Part shown: one piece after another, positions 46,773-55,091 of the stretch
Position numbering within the stretch: position 1 is the stretch's first letter
Layout: the number at the start of each line of letters is the position of its first letter
Position numbers and translations under genes: made by a program
NCBI RefSeq assembly: GCF_006980715.1
Contig: NZ_SBHN01000011.1
Coordinates: 94,703 to 158,702, forward strand
Source of the DNA: Telmatospirillum sp. J64-1
GTDB taxonomy: Bacteria > Pseudomonadota > Alphaproteobacteria > Rhodospirillales > Magnetospirillaceae
Length of the DNA stretch: 64,000 nucleotides
Reading direction: 5' to 3'
The notes under the pieces: model-generated
Told to the model about the DNA's origin: nothing
Databases searched by the model: none
What the model saw: only the letters and a program-made list of their open reading frames with translations

Positions 46773-48910
46773 GCCTCTATCTGCTCCTGGCGCCGCCGCC
46801 GCCGACTCAAATGATGGCCGATCCACCACCCGGCGCCGAACAAGGCGGCCACCACGACGGCCAAAAGCCCCAGATTGTCCCAGCTCGGTTCCTGCAAGGC
46901 CGCCGCGAGGCGGTCACCGAAGACACTCAATCCTATCATGCCCGGCAGCATACCCAGCGCGCTGCCCAGAACAAAATCCCGAAATCGCAGATGGGAGGCC
47001 CCGGCCACCAGATTGAAGACGGTGAAGGGGGCGATGGGCACCATGCGCAGCAGCGCCACCGCCAGGATGCCGTGACGGGCGAGGTTGCGCCCGATGCCTT
47101 TGACCCGCGGCCCGACCACCCGGGCCAGCGTCTCGCGGCCGAAGCGGCAGCCCAGCCAGTAGCTGAGGCTGGCGCTTGCCAGGGCGCCGAGCAGGGAACC
47201 GGCAAGCCCCACCCAGGGGCCGAACAGCATGCCCGCCAGCGGCACCATCAGCGTGACCGGAAAGGCGATGAAGCCGCCCAGGACGAAGCTCAGCACCACC
47301 AGGGGCAGGGCCAGCAGCGAGCCGTCTAGGACGCGCAGGGTATCGATGAACGGGGCGACCTGGGGCAGGAATTCGCCGGGACTGAGGCTCCAGAAGGCCG
47401 CCATTACCGCCGAGATGGCGATGATGACCGCCAGGATGCCGAGACGGCGCGAGACCGGTGGAACGGGATTTTCTTCGCTGTCGAGCAGGATCTCTTCCAT
47501 GGGCCGTTCAGGATCGACCAGCAGGCTTGCCGCACCGAGATCCACCGCCGAGGGCGGCGGCGTGTTCTCCAGGGGCACCAGCCGCCGTTCTTCATGCCCC
47601 AGCGCACCGATGGCGCCCCGCAGCCCGCCCTTCCGTTCGATGGCCTGGGCGACCTCCTGGGGGCTTGCGCCCAGATGCTCGCCGAGCAGGCGGTGCAGCA
47701 ATCCGGCTACGCTTTTTTCGATGCGGCCATCGCCGCAGGATTCGATCATCAGGTCGCATTCCGTGTCCACGCCCATGGAACGGTTGTTGAGATTGGCCGA
47801 GCCGATGCGCACCATGGCATTGTCCACGATCATCAGCTTGGAATGCACATGCAGCGCCCGGCCGGCCACTTCCGGCCACAGGACGCGCAGCCGGTCATGA
47901 CGGTCGAGGCGCTTCAGGCGCTGGCACAGGCGGATGCGTTCCAGCCCCATGGCCGTCTGTTCCACTAGGTTTTCCTGGCGTCGCGGCGTGACGATCACCA
48001 CTTCCGGCGGATCGTCCTCCCACAGCCGCCGGGCGATGGCCTTGCCGATCTTGCGCGAGACGAAATACTGGTTCTCGATATAGATGAAACGCCGCGCCGC
48101 CTTGATCATGTCCAGATACAGCGCCTCGACATCGCGGATTTCCTCGTTGCCGTCCCAGGCCGGCGAGGTGAGGGCGATGGCGACCTGAACCGCCCGCAGG
48201 TCGGCGGCCACCTTCTCGTCCGGCCAGGGGCTGGGGCAATCGGCCGGGACGGGCGGCGGAGTCTCGCCGCTGGCGCGCTGCCAGCGCTGCCGGGCGATCT
48301 TTCCCAGTTCGGCGGCGACGGGGCCTTCGACCATCATCATCAGGTCGTGGAAGGGCGGATAATTGGGATGGCCGGGATCGGAACGCCGGCGATCGTCGGG
48401 TCGGTGCTCGGGACAATCCCAGCGCCGGGCCGTGATGTCGATGCCGCCGCAGAAGGCCACCTTGTCGTCCACCACCACCAGTTTCTGGTGATGCGAGGCG
48501 ACCAGGGGATGGTCGCTGTCCAGGCGGAAGCGCAGATGGGGATGGGTCAGCCAGTCCAGCTTGATCTCGGGCAGGAATTCCCGGTCCAGCGAATAGAGCA
48601 GCGGCGAATCCCAGATCAGCATGCGGCAGTCCAGCCCCGGGCGATTGCGCACCAGGCTGTCGAGCAGCAGGCCGATCTCCGTGCCGTCGGCCTCGGTCGA
48701 GCGGTCCAGCCGGGTGCGGCTGTCGATCTCCCAGCCGATGATGACCACCGAATGGCGCGCGCGCTCCAGCGTATGGCGCAAGGCGGCGAAATAGGCGGCG
48801 CCATCGACCAGGAAGGCCACGCGGTCGGCCCAGGTACGACAGCGGCAGTTCAACCCCGGGACGGCGACCGGCAGGGCGGAACGGGGTGGAGATTTCAGAT
48901 CATATGGCAT
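46769..48910 (-). CDS. phospholipase D/cardiolipin-synthase-like protein fused to a VTT (DedA-like) membrane domain
   Basis: A 713-aa two-part protein. The N-terminal half has two HKD motifs: H141-Q-K143 (SHHQKLVVVDD) and H356-S-K358 (VHSKLMIVDNAMVRIGSANL), as in phospholipase D and cardiolipin synthases. After a linker (about 420-485) the C-terminal half has about five hydrophobic segments with the VTT/SNARE-associated signature (FPVTLMVPLAGMLFGPWVG, ARHGILAVALLRMVPIAPFT). DedA/VTT proteins move lipids across membranes. The fusion suggests coupled phospholipid head-group transfer and flipping. The basic C-terminus RRRRRQEQ overlaps the EEP gene start. The substrate is inferred. Confidence 0.88.
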   Translation of the reverse strand: MPYDLKSPPRSALPVAVPGLNCRCRTWADRVAFLVDGAAYFAALRHTLERARHSVVIIGWEIDSRTRLDRSTEADGTEIGLLLDSLVRNRPGLDCRMLIWDSPLLYSLDREFLPEIKLDWLTHPHLRFRLDSDHPLVASHHQKLVVVDDKVAFCGGIDITARRWDCPEHRPDDRRRSDPGHPNYPPFHDLMMMVEGPVAAELGKIARQRWQRASGETPPPVPADCPSPWPDEKVAADLRAVQVAIALTSPAWDGNEEIRDVEALYLDMIKAARRFIYIENQYFVSRKIGKAIARRLWEDDPPEVVIVTPRRQENLVEQTAMGLERIRLCQRLKRLDRHDRLRVLWPEVAGRALHVHSKLMIVDNAMVRIGSANLNNRSMGVDTECDLMIESCGDGRIEKSVAGLLHRLLGEHLGASPQEVAQAIERKGGLRGAIGALGHEERRLVPLENTPPPSAVDLGAASLLVDPERPMEEILLDSEENPVPPVSRRLGILAVIIAISAVMAAFWSLSPGEFLPQVAPFIDTLRVLDGSLLALPLVVLSFVLGGFIAFPVTLMVPLAGMLFGPWVGLAGSLLGALASASLSYWLGCRFGRETLARVVGPRVKGIGRNLARHGILAVALLRMVPIAPFTVFNLVAGASHLRFRDFVLGSALGMLPGMIGLSVFGDRLAAALQEPSWDNLGLLAVVVAALFGAGWWIGHHLSRRRRRQEQIEA

Positions 48911-49095
48911 GGTTCTAGACCACAGATGGTGCCTCTCTGGTGGCGGATCAAAACCTCTCCCGAAGGAGGAGGGGCCTCTCCCCTGGGCGGCGGATTGCCC
49001 AAGAGGTCCGCCTTGCCCACCTGTTCGACGAAGCGTCCGTCTTCCATTGCCTCCGCATAAACCGGATGAGGACGCCCCGAAGGAGGAAGCTCGCC

Positions 49096-49515
49096 ATGCA
49101 GGTCCATCAGATCATGACCCCCAACATCGTCGTCATTCCGCCAGATCTGTCCTTGCGCGATGTCGCCCGGAAAATGCGCGAGTTGGATATCGGGGCCTTG
49201 CCGGTGGGCGCCCATGACCGGCTGGTCGGCATGGTTACCGACCGGGACATCACCATCCGCGCCGTGGCCGAAGGGCGCAATGCCGACGACACCCCGGTCA
49301 AGGAGGTGATGTCGCCCGACATCATCTATTGCTATGACGACCAGGAGGTCGAAGAGGCCGCCGCGGTGATGGAGCGCGAACAGGTGCGTCGCCTGCCGGT
49401 GATCAACCGCGACAAGCGGTTGGTCGGCATCCTGTCCATGGGCGACGTCTCGACGCGCACCGGCGATCTGGGGCTCGCCGGCGAGGTCGCCAAGGAGGTG
49501 TCGCAGCCGAGCTGA
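49096..49515 (+). CDS. two-CBS-domain protein
   Basis: A 139-aa protein made only of a CBS pair. The first CBS (about 1-60) contains VHQIMTPNIVVIPPDLSLRD and LVGMVTDRDITIRAVAEG. The second (about 70-130) contains VKEVMSPDIIYCYDDQEVEE and LVGILSMGDVSTR. Such stand-alone pairs bind adenine nucleotides or similar ligands and are often stress-related; no partner domain shows its target. ATG 49096 is preceded by AAGGAGGAAG. It is divergent from the PLD gene and convergent with the next gene. Confidence 0.9.
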   Translation: MQVHQIMTPNIVVIPPDLSLRDVARKMRELDIGALPVGAHDRLVGMVTDRDITIRAVAEGRNADDTPVKEVMSPDIIYCYDDQEVEEAAAVMEREQVRRLPVINRDKRLVGILSMGDVSTRTGDLGLAGEVAKEVSQPS

Positions 49516-49532
49516 TCTCCCTTTCCCGCCCG

Positions 49533-50750
49533 CTAGCGCTGCAATCCGGCCCGTTGCGGCGCCATGACCGGTGGCTGGGCGAAGCGCATATGGTTGAGCA
49601 GATCCTCGCTGGCCTGGCCGGTGACCGGCAGGCCGGCGGTGGCCTCGTAGTCCCGGATGGCTTCGCGCGTGCGCAGGTCCATGCGGCCGTCGGGATTGCC
49701 GCTGAGGAAGCCGCGCATCCGCAATTCCGCCTGGATGCTGGCGACATAGGCCTGCAGGCGACCGCCCTGCTGGAGGAATTGCTCCTGCGGGGTCAACTGG
49801 ACCTGGGGCTGCGGCTGGCTGGATTGCTGCAGGTCGGCAAGCAGCCCCTGCGAGATCTGGCCGTCCACGCTCAGGCCCCGGTCGCGCTGGTATTGGCGCA
49901 CCGCCTGGCGGGTCTGCGGACCGACCAGTCCATCCACCGGCCCCACCGGATAATCCGCGTCGCGCAAGTGGCGCTGTACCTCGCGCACCACCTGGGGCAA
50001 CTGGCCGGTACGCCGCAGATAATCTTCCGGCCCCTCGAACTGTTGGGGCGCGGAGGCCTGCTGCGGGGCGTCATCACTCCCGCCAGCGGACGGACCGCCC
50101 GCCACCTGGTGCAGTTGCGAGGTCAGTTCGGGGGTGACCCTGCCCGAGGGCGGCAGGCCCATGTCGCGTTCATAGGCGAGCACCGCCTGGCGGGTCTGTG
50201 CGCCGACCCGCCCGTCGATGGGACCGGCCTCGTAACCCAGGGCGCCGAGCGTGCGCTGAACCGTCTGGACTTCTTCCGGCGTCGGCGGGCGGCTGGCCGG
50301 GGCTTCCGCCGCCGGTTGCTGCCGCCCTTGCGCTTCGGCCAACTGCCGGGTCAGCTGCCGGGCCATTTCCTCGGCACGGGAACGTTCGCCCTCGGGCAGG
50401 GCCTCGCCCAGTTCGTCGCGCACCAGGACGGCATCCCGCAGGCCGTTCTGGGCGGCCAGGTGATACCAGGCATAGGCGCGGACCAGGTCCTGCTCGGTAC
50501 CCGTTCCCAAGGCGTAGAGGCGGCCCAGCATGAACTGCGATTCCGGGTCGCCCTGGGCGGCGGCCGTGCTGAATTCCGAATAGGCCTGGCCGTAATCGGC
50601 GCGGTTGAAGGCGGAGAGTCCCTCACGATATCCGGCATGGGCCGGCAATGCGGCAGGGAGCGCGATCAAGGCGGTCAGGATGGCCGCTGCGGCCATCCTT
50701 CTGAAGGGCTGGCCGGCCTGGGCACGTCCCCGGATGACGGCGCGTTTCAT
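49533..50750 (-). CDS. secreted Sel1-repeat / peptidoglycan-binding protein
   Basis: A 405-aa exported protein. Signal peptide: AAAAILTALIALPAALPAHA with cleavage before GYREG. Sel1-type repeats come first (GYREGLSAFNRADYGQAYSE, SQFMLGRLYALGTGTEQDLV). Three PG_binding_1 domains follow, each with a GY/DY...GPxDGxxGxQTRxAV pattern (LGALGYEAGPIDGRVGAQTR, DYPVGPVDGLVGPQTRQAV, MRGFLSGNPDGRMDLRTREA), joined by Gln/Pro-rich linkers. It probably binds the cell wall; no catalytic domain is seen. The start at 50750 has GAGAGGAGGAAG upstream; the longer frame to 50846 does not. Confidence 0.88.
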   Translation of the reverse strand: MKRAVIRGRAQAGQPFRRMAAAAILTALIALPAALPAHAGYREGLSAFNRADYGQAYSEFSTAAAQGDPESQFMLGRLYALGTGTEQDLVRAYAWYHLAAQNGLRDAVLVRDELGEALPEGERSRAEEMARQLTRQLAEAQGRQQPAAEAPASRPPTPEEVQTVQRTLGALGYEAGPIDGRVGAQTRQAVLAYERDMGLPPSGRVTPELTSQLHQVAGGPSAGGSDDAPQQASAPQQFEGPEDYLRRTGQLPQVVREVQRHLRDADYPVGPVDGLVGPQTRQAVRQYQRDRGLSVDGQISQGLLADLQQSSQPQPQVQLTPQEQFLQQGGRLQAYVASIQAELRMRGFLSGNPDGRMDLRTREAIRDYEATAGLPVTGQASEDLLNHMRFAQPPVMAPQRAGLQR

Positions 50751-50964
50751 CTGCGCTTCCTCCTCTCTGCGTAACTCTTGGTTCATGTCAGAGATTTGAG
50801 GTGGGCAGGCCGAACCGGGAGGGGCGCTGCTCCGTCCTGTCACCACTTTTGTCCCTTTGATCCTGCCTCTAGCCCGTTCTAGGCTTGCGGGGCTGCTCCC
50901 ATTTGATGTTCGGGCGCCCTACTTAGTCCATTGTTGCAACGCATTTTTCTAAGACAGGAACGCA

Positions 50965-52002
50965 ATGCCTCCGCCATGTGTTAAGCCTCGAAAAGTGGGA
51001 GGAACGGGAGTGGCTTTACCGCTCGATTCGTCTCTCGCCCCCATGGAGGCGCGGCTGGTAGACGCGGTGCCCGAGGGCGAGGGATGGCTGTATGAGCCGA
51101 AATGGGATGGTTTTCGCTGCCTGTGCTTCCGGGACGGCGACCGGATCGATATGCGCTCGAAGGCTCATCGTCCCCTGGCCGCCAACTTCCCGGAAATCGC
51201 CGAAGCCTTGCTGTCGCTGGAGGCCAAGCGTTTCGTGCTGGACGGCGAGATCGTGGTGCCGGAAGGGGAAGGGGTGTCCTTCGAGCATCTGCAGCAGCGG
51301 CTGCATCCTGGGGCGCGGCCCATCTCGCAGCTTTCTCGCGACCACCCGGCATTGCTGATCGTCTTCGACATGCTGGTTGATAGCGAGGGCATGTCGCTGG
51401 TGGACCTGCCCTTGGCCGAGCGCCATCTGCGGCTGGTGGATTTCGCGCGGCGCTATCTGACCTGCGAAGGCATCTGCCTGTCGCCTTCCACCACCGATCC
51501 GGGCGATGCACAGCGCTGGTTCGACGAGACGGCGGGCAGCCTGGACGGCATCGTCGCCAAGCGCCTAGACCTGCCCTATCTGCCGGGCGAGCGGACCGGC
51601 ATGGAGAAATACAAGCGCATCCGCACCGCCGATTGCGTCATCGACGGCTTCCGCTGGGACCAGAACGGGCGGGAGGTCGGGGCCCTGCGGCTGGGCCTCT
51701 ATGATTCCCAGGAACGGCTGCGCCATGTCGGCTTCACCGCCGCCATCGAGGAAACCCAGCGCCGCCAGTTGACGCCGCTGCTGGTGCCCTTGCTCCAGGC
51801 CAGCCCCGTCTCCGCCGCCCAGTCCGGCGACTGGCTGCCGGTGCGGCCCGAAGTGGTGGTGGAGGTCGGCTACGGCCATGTTTCGGGCACGCGTTTCCGC
51901 AACGGCGCCCATGTCGTCCGCTGGCGGCCGGACAAGCTGCCCCAGCAATGCCGCCTCGAACAGATCGCCATGCCTTCGGGCGCGGCCCTGAGGCTGCTCT
52001 AG
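50965..52002 (+). CDS. ATP-dependent DNA ligase, stand-alone LigC-like
   Basis: A 345-aa minimal ligase. Motif I is KWDGFR with adenylated lysine K46; motif III FVLDGEIVVP, IIIa LLIVFDML, IV DGIVAKRLD, V KYKRIRTADCVIDGF, then an OB-fold domain (VGALRLGLYDSQERLRHVGF, motif VI-like GTRFRNGAHVVRW). No polymerase or nuclease domain is attached and no ku gene is adjacent, which fits the LigC repair type rather than LigD. Two starts compete: ATG 50965 (AGGA upstream) and GTG 51010 (GGGAGGAA upstream, 330 aa). It is convergent with murI (8 bases apart). Confidence 0.88.
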   Translation: MPPPCVKPRKVGGTGVALPLDSSLAPMEARLVDAVPEGEGWLYEPKWDGFRCLCFRDGDRIDMRSKAHRPLAANFPEIAEALLSLEAKRFVLDGEIVVPEGEGVSFEHLQQRLHPGARPISQLSRDHPALLIVFDMLVDSEGMSLVDLPLAERHLRLVDFARRYLTCEGICLSPSTTDPGDAQRWFDETAGSLDGIVAKRLDLPYLPGERTGMEKYKRIRTADCVIDGFRWDQNGREVGALRLGLYDSQERLRHVGFTAAIEETQRRQLTPLLVPLLQASPVSAAQSGDWLPVRPEVVVEVGYGHVSGTRFRNGAHVVRWRPDKLPQQCRLEQIAMPSGAALRLL

Positions 52003-52010
52003 CCTTTTCC

Positions 52011-52844
52011 CTACCGCAGATCGACCAGTTCGATGGCTTCGCTGTCCAAGCTCCAAGGCAGGAAGGTGGCGGCGACGCGGGCGAAGCGGCCGGGTGCGTC
52101 GGTGGCGAGATAGCGCAGGCGGCCCGGCCGCTCATGCGTTCCCGCCAGATCGTGGGTGGACAGGGCGGCGGCGACGCTTTCTGCGGTGGTGCTGGCGGAA
52201 TCGACTAGGATGATGCCGGGACCGGCAACTTTCGCCAGGGTCGTCGCCATGGCCGGGAAATGAGTGCAGCCGAGGACTAGGCAATCGGGGCGGTCGGGAC
52301 GGTCCGGCGCGAGCAGCGGGTCGAGATAATGGCGCGCCACCGCTTCGGCGATCTCGCCTTCGGTCAGTCCTTCCTCGGCCAGAGAGACGAAGAGCGGGCA
52401 GGGACGGGATGCGACGCGGGCATCGGGGCGCAGGCGGCGGATGGCCTGGTCATAGGCGCCGGCCTGGACGGTGCTTTCGGTGGCGATGACCAGGATGCGC
52501 CCGCTGAGCGAGGCCGCGCAGGCCGCCGATGCCCCCGGTTCGACCACGCCGATGACCGGCAGATGGGGGAATTCCGCTCGCAAGGCTTCCAGCGCATGGG
52601 CCGAGGCGGTGTTGCAGGCCACGACCAGCATCTTGACGTTCCGCTCGACCAGCAGCCTTGCCGCCTGGACGGCGTAGTTTCTGACGGTTTCGGGGCTCTT
52701 GGTGCCATAGGGCAGGCGGGCGGTGTCGCCCAGATAGATCAGGTCTTCATGGGGCAGGCGGCGGCGCAGGGCGCGCAGGACCGTCAAGCCGCCGACGCCG
52801 GAATCGAAGATGCCGATGGGATGGCTGGGGCTGGGCAGGCGCAT
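52011..52844 (-). CDS. murI: glutamate racemase
   Basis: Makes D-glutamate for peptidoglycan; cofactor-independent, 277 aa. Catalytic cysteines C77 (LVVACNTASA) and C193 (VLGCTHFP) are both present, with D14-S15 (GIFDSGVGGLTVL) as the active-site acid/serine pair and LGDTARLPYG. ATG 52844. The gene lies alone on the minus strand between the LigC gene and the stress cluster. Confidence 0.95.
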   Translation of the reverse strand: MRLPSPSHPIGIFDSGVGGLTVLRALRRRLPHEDLIYLGDTARLPYGTKSPETVRNYAVQAARLLVERNVKMLVVACNTASAHALEALRAEFPHLPVIGVVEPGASAACAASLSGRILVIATESTVQAGAYDQAIRRLRPDARVASRPCPLFVSLAEEGLTEGEIAEAVARHYLDPLLAPDRPDRPDCLVLGCTHFPAMATTLAKVAGPGIILVDSASTTAESVAAALSTHDLAGTHERPGRLRYLATDAPGRFARVAATFLPWSLDSEAIELVDLR

Positions 52845-52941
52845 GTCGGGGTCCGGAAGGGTTCGAGCGGAGGGAGGCCCGCATCATCGGCAAGCCGCAA
52901 GGAAATGCAAGCACTCCAAAAGAGCCTCACGGGCGGATAGC

Positions 52942-52968
52942 GGAACCTTCCTCCTGCGCGACTGTTTT
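52942..52968 (+). promoter_or_regulatory. EcfG-type general-stress promoter
   Basis: GGAAC (52942-52946, followed by C) then, after 16 bases, TGTT (52963-52966) and TT. This fits the alphaproteobacterial EcfG consensus GGAAC-N16/17-CGTT with one change at the first -10 base. It is about 75 bases before the first gene of the membrane-stress cluster and has the same spacing as the site at 60870. Confidence 0.6.
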
Positions 52969-53042
52969 CCTGTTGAGATGGCGCCGATAGGGCGCCCCCG
53001 CTGATTCCGCAACATAAGGCGACAACGCGATGGAGGGTGCAA

Positions 53043-53567
53043 ATGGGTGTACGCGATAGCTCGGGCCAGAAGAGCAGGGCGTCGGAAGCTCTGGACTCGA
53101 CCAGCGATATCCTGCGCGAAGGCGGCGGGCGTGCGTTCGACCAAGCCATAGGCCGGGTCCGGGGCATGGCCGACGACCAGAAGAAAATTGCGGCCTCGCG
53201 CCTGGGCCAGGTGGCCCATGCCCTGCACGAGGCCGCGCGCGACCTGGAAAAGGAAAAGCAGGACATGACCGCCCATTACGCCGATCTGGCCGCCGATCAG
53301 ATCGAGCGCGTGGCGGAGACCCTGCGTGAGAAGGAGTGGCGTGAACTGGCCGAGGATGTGGAAGCCCTCGCCCGGCGCCAGCCTGCCTTGTTCATCGGCG
53401 GTGCCATGGTCGCCGGCTTCCTGCTCGGCCGTTTCCTGCGCAGCAGCGGCAACAGCAGCTACGACAATAACTACGCCTACGGCGAATCCGAGCCCTATGA
53501 CTATAGCGGCGATTTCTCCTCTTCCGGGAACCGGGAGGAAGAGACCCGGATGAGCGGAGAAATCTGA
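53043..53567 (+). CDS. membrane-associated helical stress protein
   Basis: A 174-aa protein without a clear named family. Residues 10-105 are amphipathic helix with a heptad pattern (FDQAIGRVRGMADDQKKIAA, VAHALHEAARDLEKEKQDMT), resembling late-embryogenesis or YtxH-like helical proteins. A TM segment at about 114-132 (QPALFIGGAMVAGFLLGRFL) is followed by a Ser/Tyr/Gly-rich acidic tail. ATG 53043 has GGAGG 6-10 bases upstream; the GTG at 53037 is less likely. The 3' end overlaps the next start by 1 base. The EcfG-like promoter upstream suggests general-stress control. Confidence 0.72.
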   Translation: MGVRDSSGQKSRASEALDSTSDILREGGGRAFDQAIGRVRGMADDQKKIAASRLGQVAHALHEAARDLEKEKQDMTAHYADLAADQIERVAETLREKEWRELAEDVEALARRQPALFIGGAMVAGFLLGRFLRSSGNSSYDNNYAYGESEPYDYSGDFSSSGNREEETRMSGEI

Positions 53568-53962
53568 TGCCCAACGGCGTGAGAGACGAGCGGTCGCTGG
53601 GCGCGCTCTTCTCGGACCTGACGCGCGAGACGACGACCCTGTTCCGCAAGGAAGTGGATTTGGCCAAGGCCGAGATGTCCGAGACGCTCTCCCGGGCCAG
53701 TTCAGGCTTGATCGGCTTGGTGGCGGGCGGGCTGATCGCCTTCATCGGGATCCAGGTGCTGGTCGCCGCGGCGGTGCTGGGCCTTGCCCTGTTCATGCCT
53801 TGGTGGGTGGCGGCGCTGGTGGTCGGGCTGGCCGTCCTGGCGATCGGCGGCATCGTCCTCGCGGTTGGGCTGTCGAATCTGCGGGCACGCAAGCTGGTGC
53901 CCAAACGCACGATCACCACGATGCGCGACACCACCAGTTGGGCGAAGCAGCAATTGCGCTGA
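53567..53962 (+). CDS. phage-holin-superfamily (DUF1469/Holin-X-like) membrane protein
   Basis: A 131-aa protein. A helical N-terminal part (SLGALFSDLTRETTTLFRKE then VDLAKAEMSE) precedes two hydrophobic segments at about 46-72 (GLIGLVAGGLIAFIGIQVLV) and 76-103 ([20 protein letters not shown]). A basic tail carries KRTITTMRDTTSWAKQQLR. This pattern matches the holin-X/DUF1469 family found in alphaproteobacterial stress clusters; it is not evidence of prophage. ATG 53567 overlaps the previous stop by 1 base. Confidence 0.82.
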   Translation: MPNGVRDERSLGALFSDLTRETTTLFRKEVDLAKAEMSETLSRASSGLIGLVAGGLIAFIGIQVLVAAAVLGLALFMPWWVAALVVGLAVLAIGGIVLAVGLSNLRARKLVPKRTITTMRDTTSWAKQQLR

Positions 53963-54008
53963 GAGCGGGACCCTCCAACGTTCAGCACAGAAAGAAGGGA
54001 TGGATTCC

Positions 54009-55025
54009 ATGAACGAGAAGATGCAGGACTATCAGGAAAGAGCCCGCCATTATATCGACGAGGCCCGCGAAAACATGCGCAACTCCGATATGATGCACGG
54101 CCGGGCCGCCGAGACGGTTCGGGACAATTCTATCCCGCTGGCCTTGCTGGGCGTTGGTGCCGGCTGGCTGATCTACTCGGCCATGAAGCGTTCGGGCGGC
54201 AGCGACGAAAGCAGGATCGAGCGGGGCTCCACCGGGGCGCAAGGCCGCTATAGCCAGCAATCCGGCTACGGCGCCTATGGCCGCCGGAGCACCCAATATG
54301 GCGGGCAGGGCGGCGGCTCGGATTACGGTTACAGCCGTCCCTCCGCCTCGGGCTTCCAGGATTATGCCGAGCCCTGGGATGCGCCCTCGTCCAGCGGGAT
54401 GAGCGAGCATTACAGCGGTTCGGGCGAGCGTTACGGCCAGGGCCGCGAGTCGCAGCATTATGGGGAAGAGATGGGGGAACGCGGCGGGCAATACGGCGAG
54501 AAGATGCGGCATCATGCCTCGCATTACGCCGACGAGGCCCGTCACTATGCCGAGGACATGCGTGGCCGCGTCAGCCATTTCGGCGAGAATGCCCGCCGCC
54601 GCCTGTCGGAATGGCGCGGCAGCATGCGCGGCTCGTCCTCCAATTACATGGAACGTTCCTCCCAGGCCTTCCGTGAATATCCGCTGGCCATGGGCGCGCT
54701 GGCCCTGCTCGCCGGGGCGGCGGTCGCGGCGGCCTTGCCGCGCACCTATCGGGAAGACCAGATCCTGGGCCGCAAGCGCGACGAGATGATGCGCAACGCG
54801 CGCGGCAGCAGCCAGGATATGGTGGGCCGGGCCAAGGAAGCGGTGGCCGCCGCCGGTGAAACCTTGACCGACGAGGCCGAAGGCTTGATGAAACATGCCG
54901 AAAGCGCCGTCGAACATGCCGCCGAGGCGGCCAAGGACACTATGACCGAAGGCAAGGGCACCGAAGCCGGCAAGAGCGGCAAGAAGGAAGGGGGCAACTC
55001 TTCGAGCGGCAATCGTCCCCACTGA
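54009..55025 (+). CDS. membrane stress protein with two anchor segments (DUF3618/YqjD-like)
   Basis: A 338-aa protein. An amphipathic N-terminus (DYQERARHYIDEARENMRNS) precedes a first membrane segment at about 43-60 (IPLALLGVGAGWLIYSAM). Next come a Gly/Ser/Tyr/Gln-rich low-complexity region (70-160), a helical His/Arg-rich stretch (HYADEARHYAEDMRGRVSHF), a second membrane segment near 220-240 (YPLAMGALALLAGAAVAAAL) and a helical, LEA-like C-terminal tail. The (N)P-LA-L/G anchor form resembles DUF3618 and ElaB/YqjD proteins. AGAAGGG precedes ATG 54009; ATG 54000 is an alternative. It is third in the stress cluster and followed by a strong terminator. Confidence 0.75.
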   Translation: MNEKMQDYQERARHYIDEARENMRNSDMMHGRAAETVRDNSIPLALLGVGAGWLIYSAMKRSGGSDESRIERGSTGAQGRYSQQSGYGAYGRRSTQYGGQGGGSDYGYSRPSASGFQDYAEPWDAPSSSGMSEHYSGSGERYGQGRESQHYGEEMGERGGQYGEKMRHHASHYADEARHYAEDMRGRVSHFGENARRRLSEWRGSMRGSSSNYMERSSQAFREYPLAMGALALLAGAAVAAALPRTYREDQILGRKRDEMMRNARGSSQDMVGRAKEAVAAAGETLTDEAEGLMKHAESAVEHAAEAAKDTMTEGKGTEAGKSGKKEGGNSSSGNRPH

Positions 55026-55055
55026 CGGGACGCCGAAGGAAGCTGCTTCAAAAGC

Positions 55056-55087
55056 AAAGCCGGGACGGCATTGCCGTCCCGGCTTTT
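55056..55087. terminator. bidirectional terminator between the stress cluster and pyk
   Basis: AAAGCCGGGACGGC (55056-55069) / GCCGTCCCGGCTTT (55073-55086), 14 bp, loop ATT, TTTT on the plus side; on the minus side TTTGCTTTTG follows. It serves both convergent transcripts. Confidence 0.9.
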
Positions 55088-55091
55088 GTGC

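Noticed and set aside
53567..53962. Holin gene as a sign of prophage
   Set aside because: The protein belongs to the holin-X/DUF1469 chromosomal family, has no lysis or phage genes nearby, and sits in a stress cluster.
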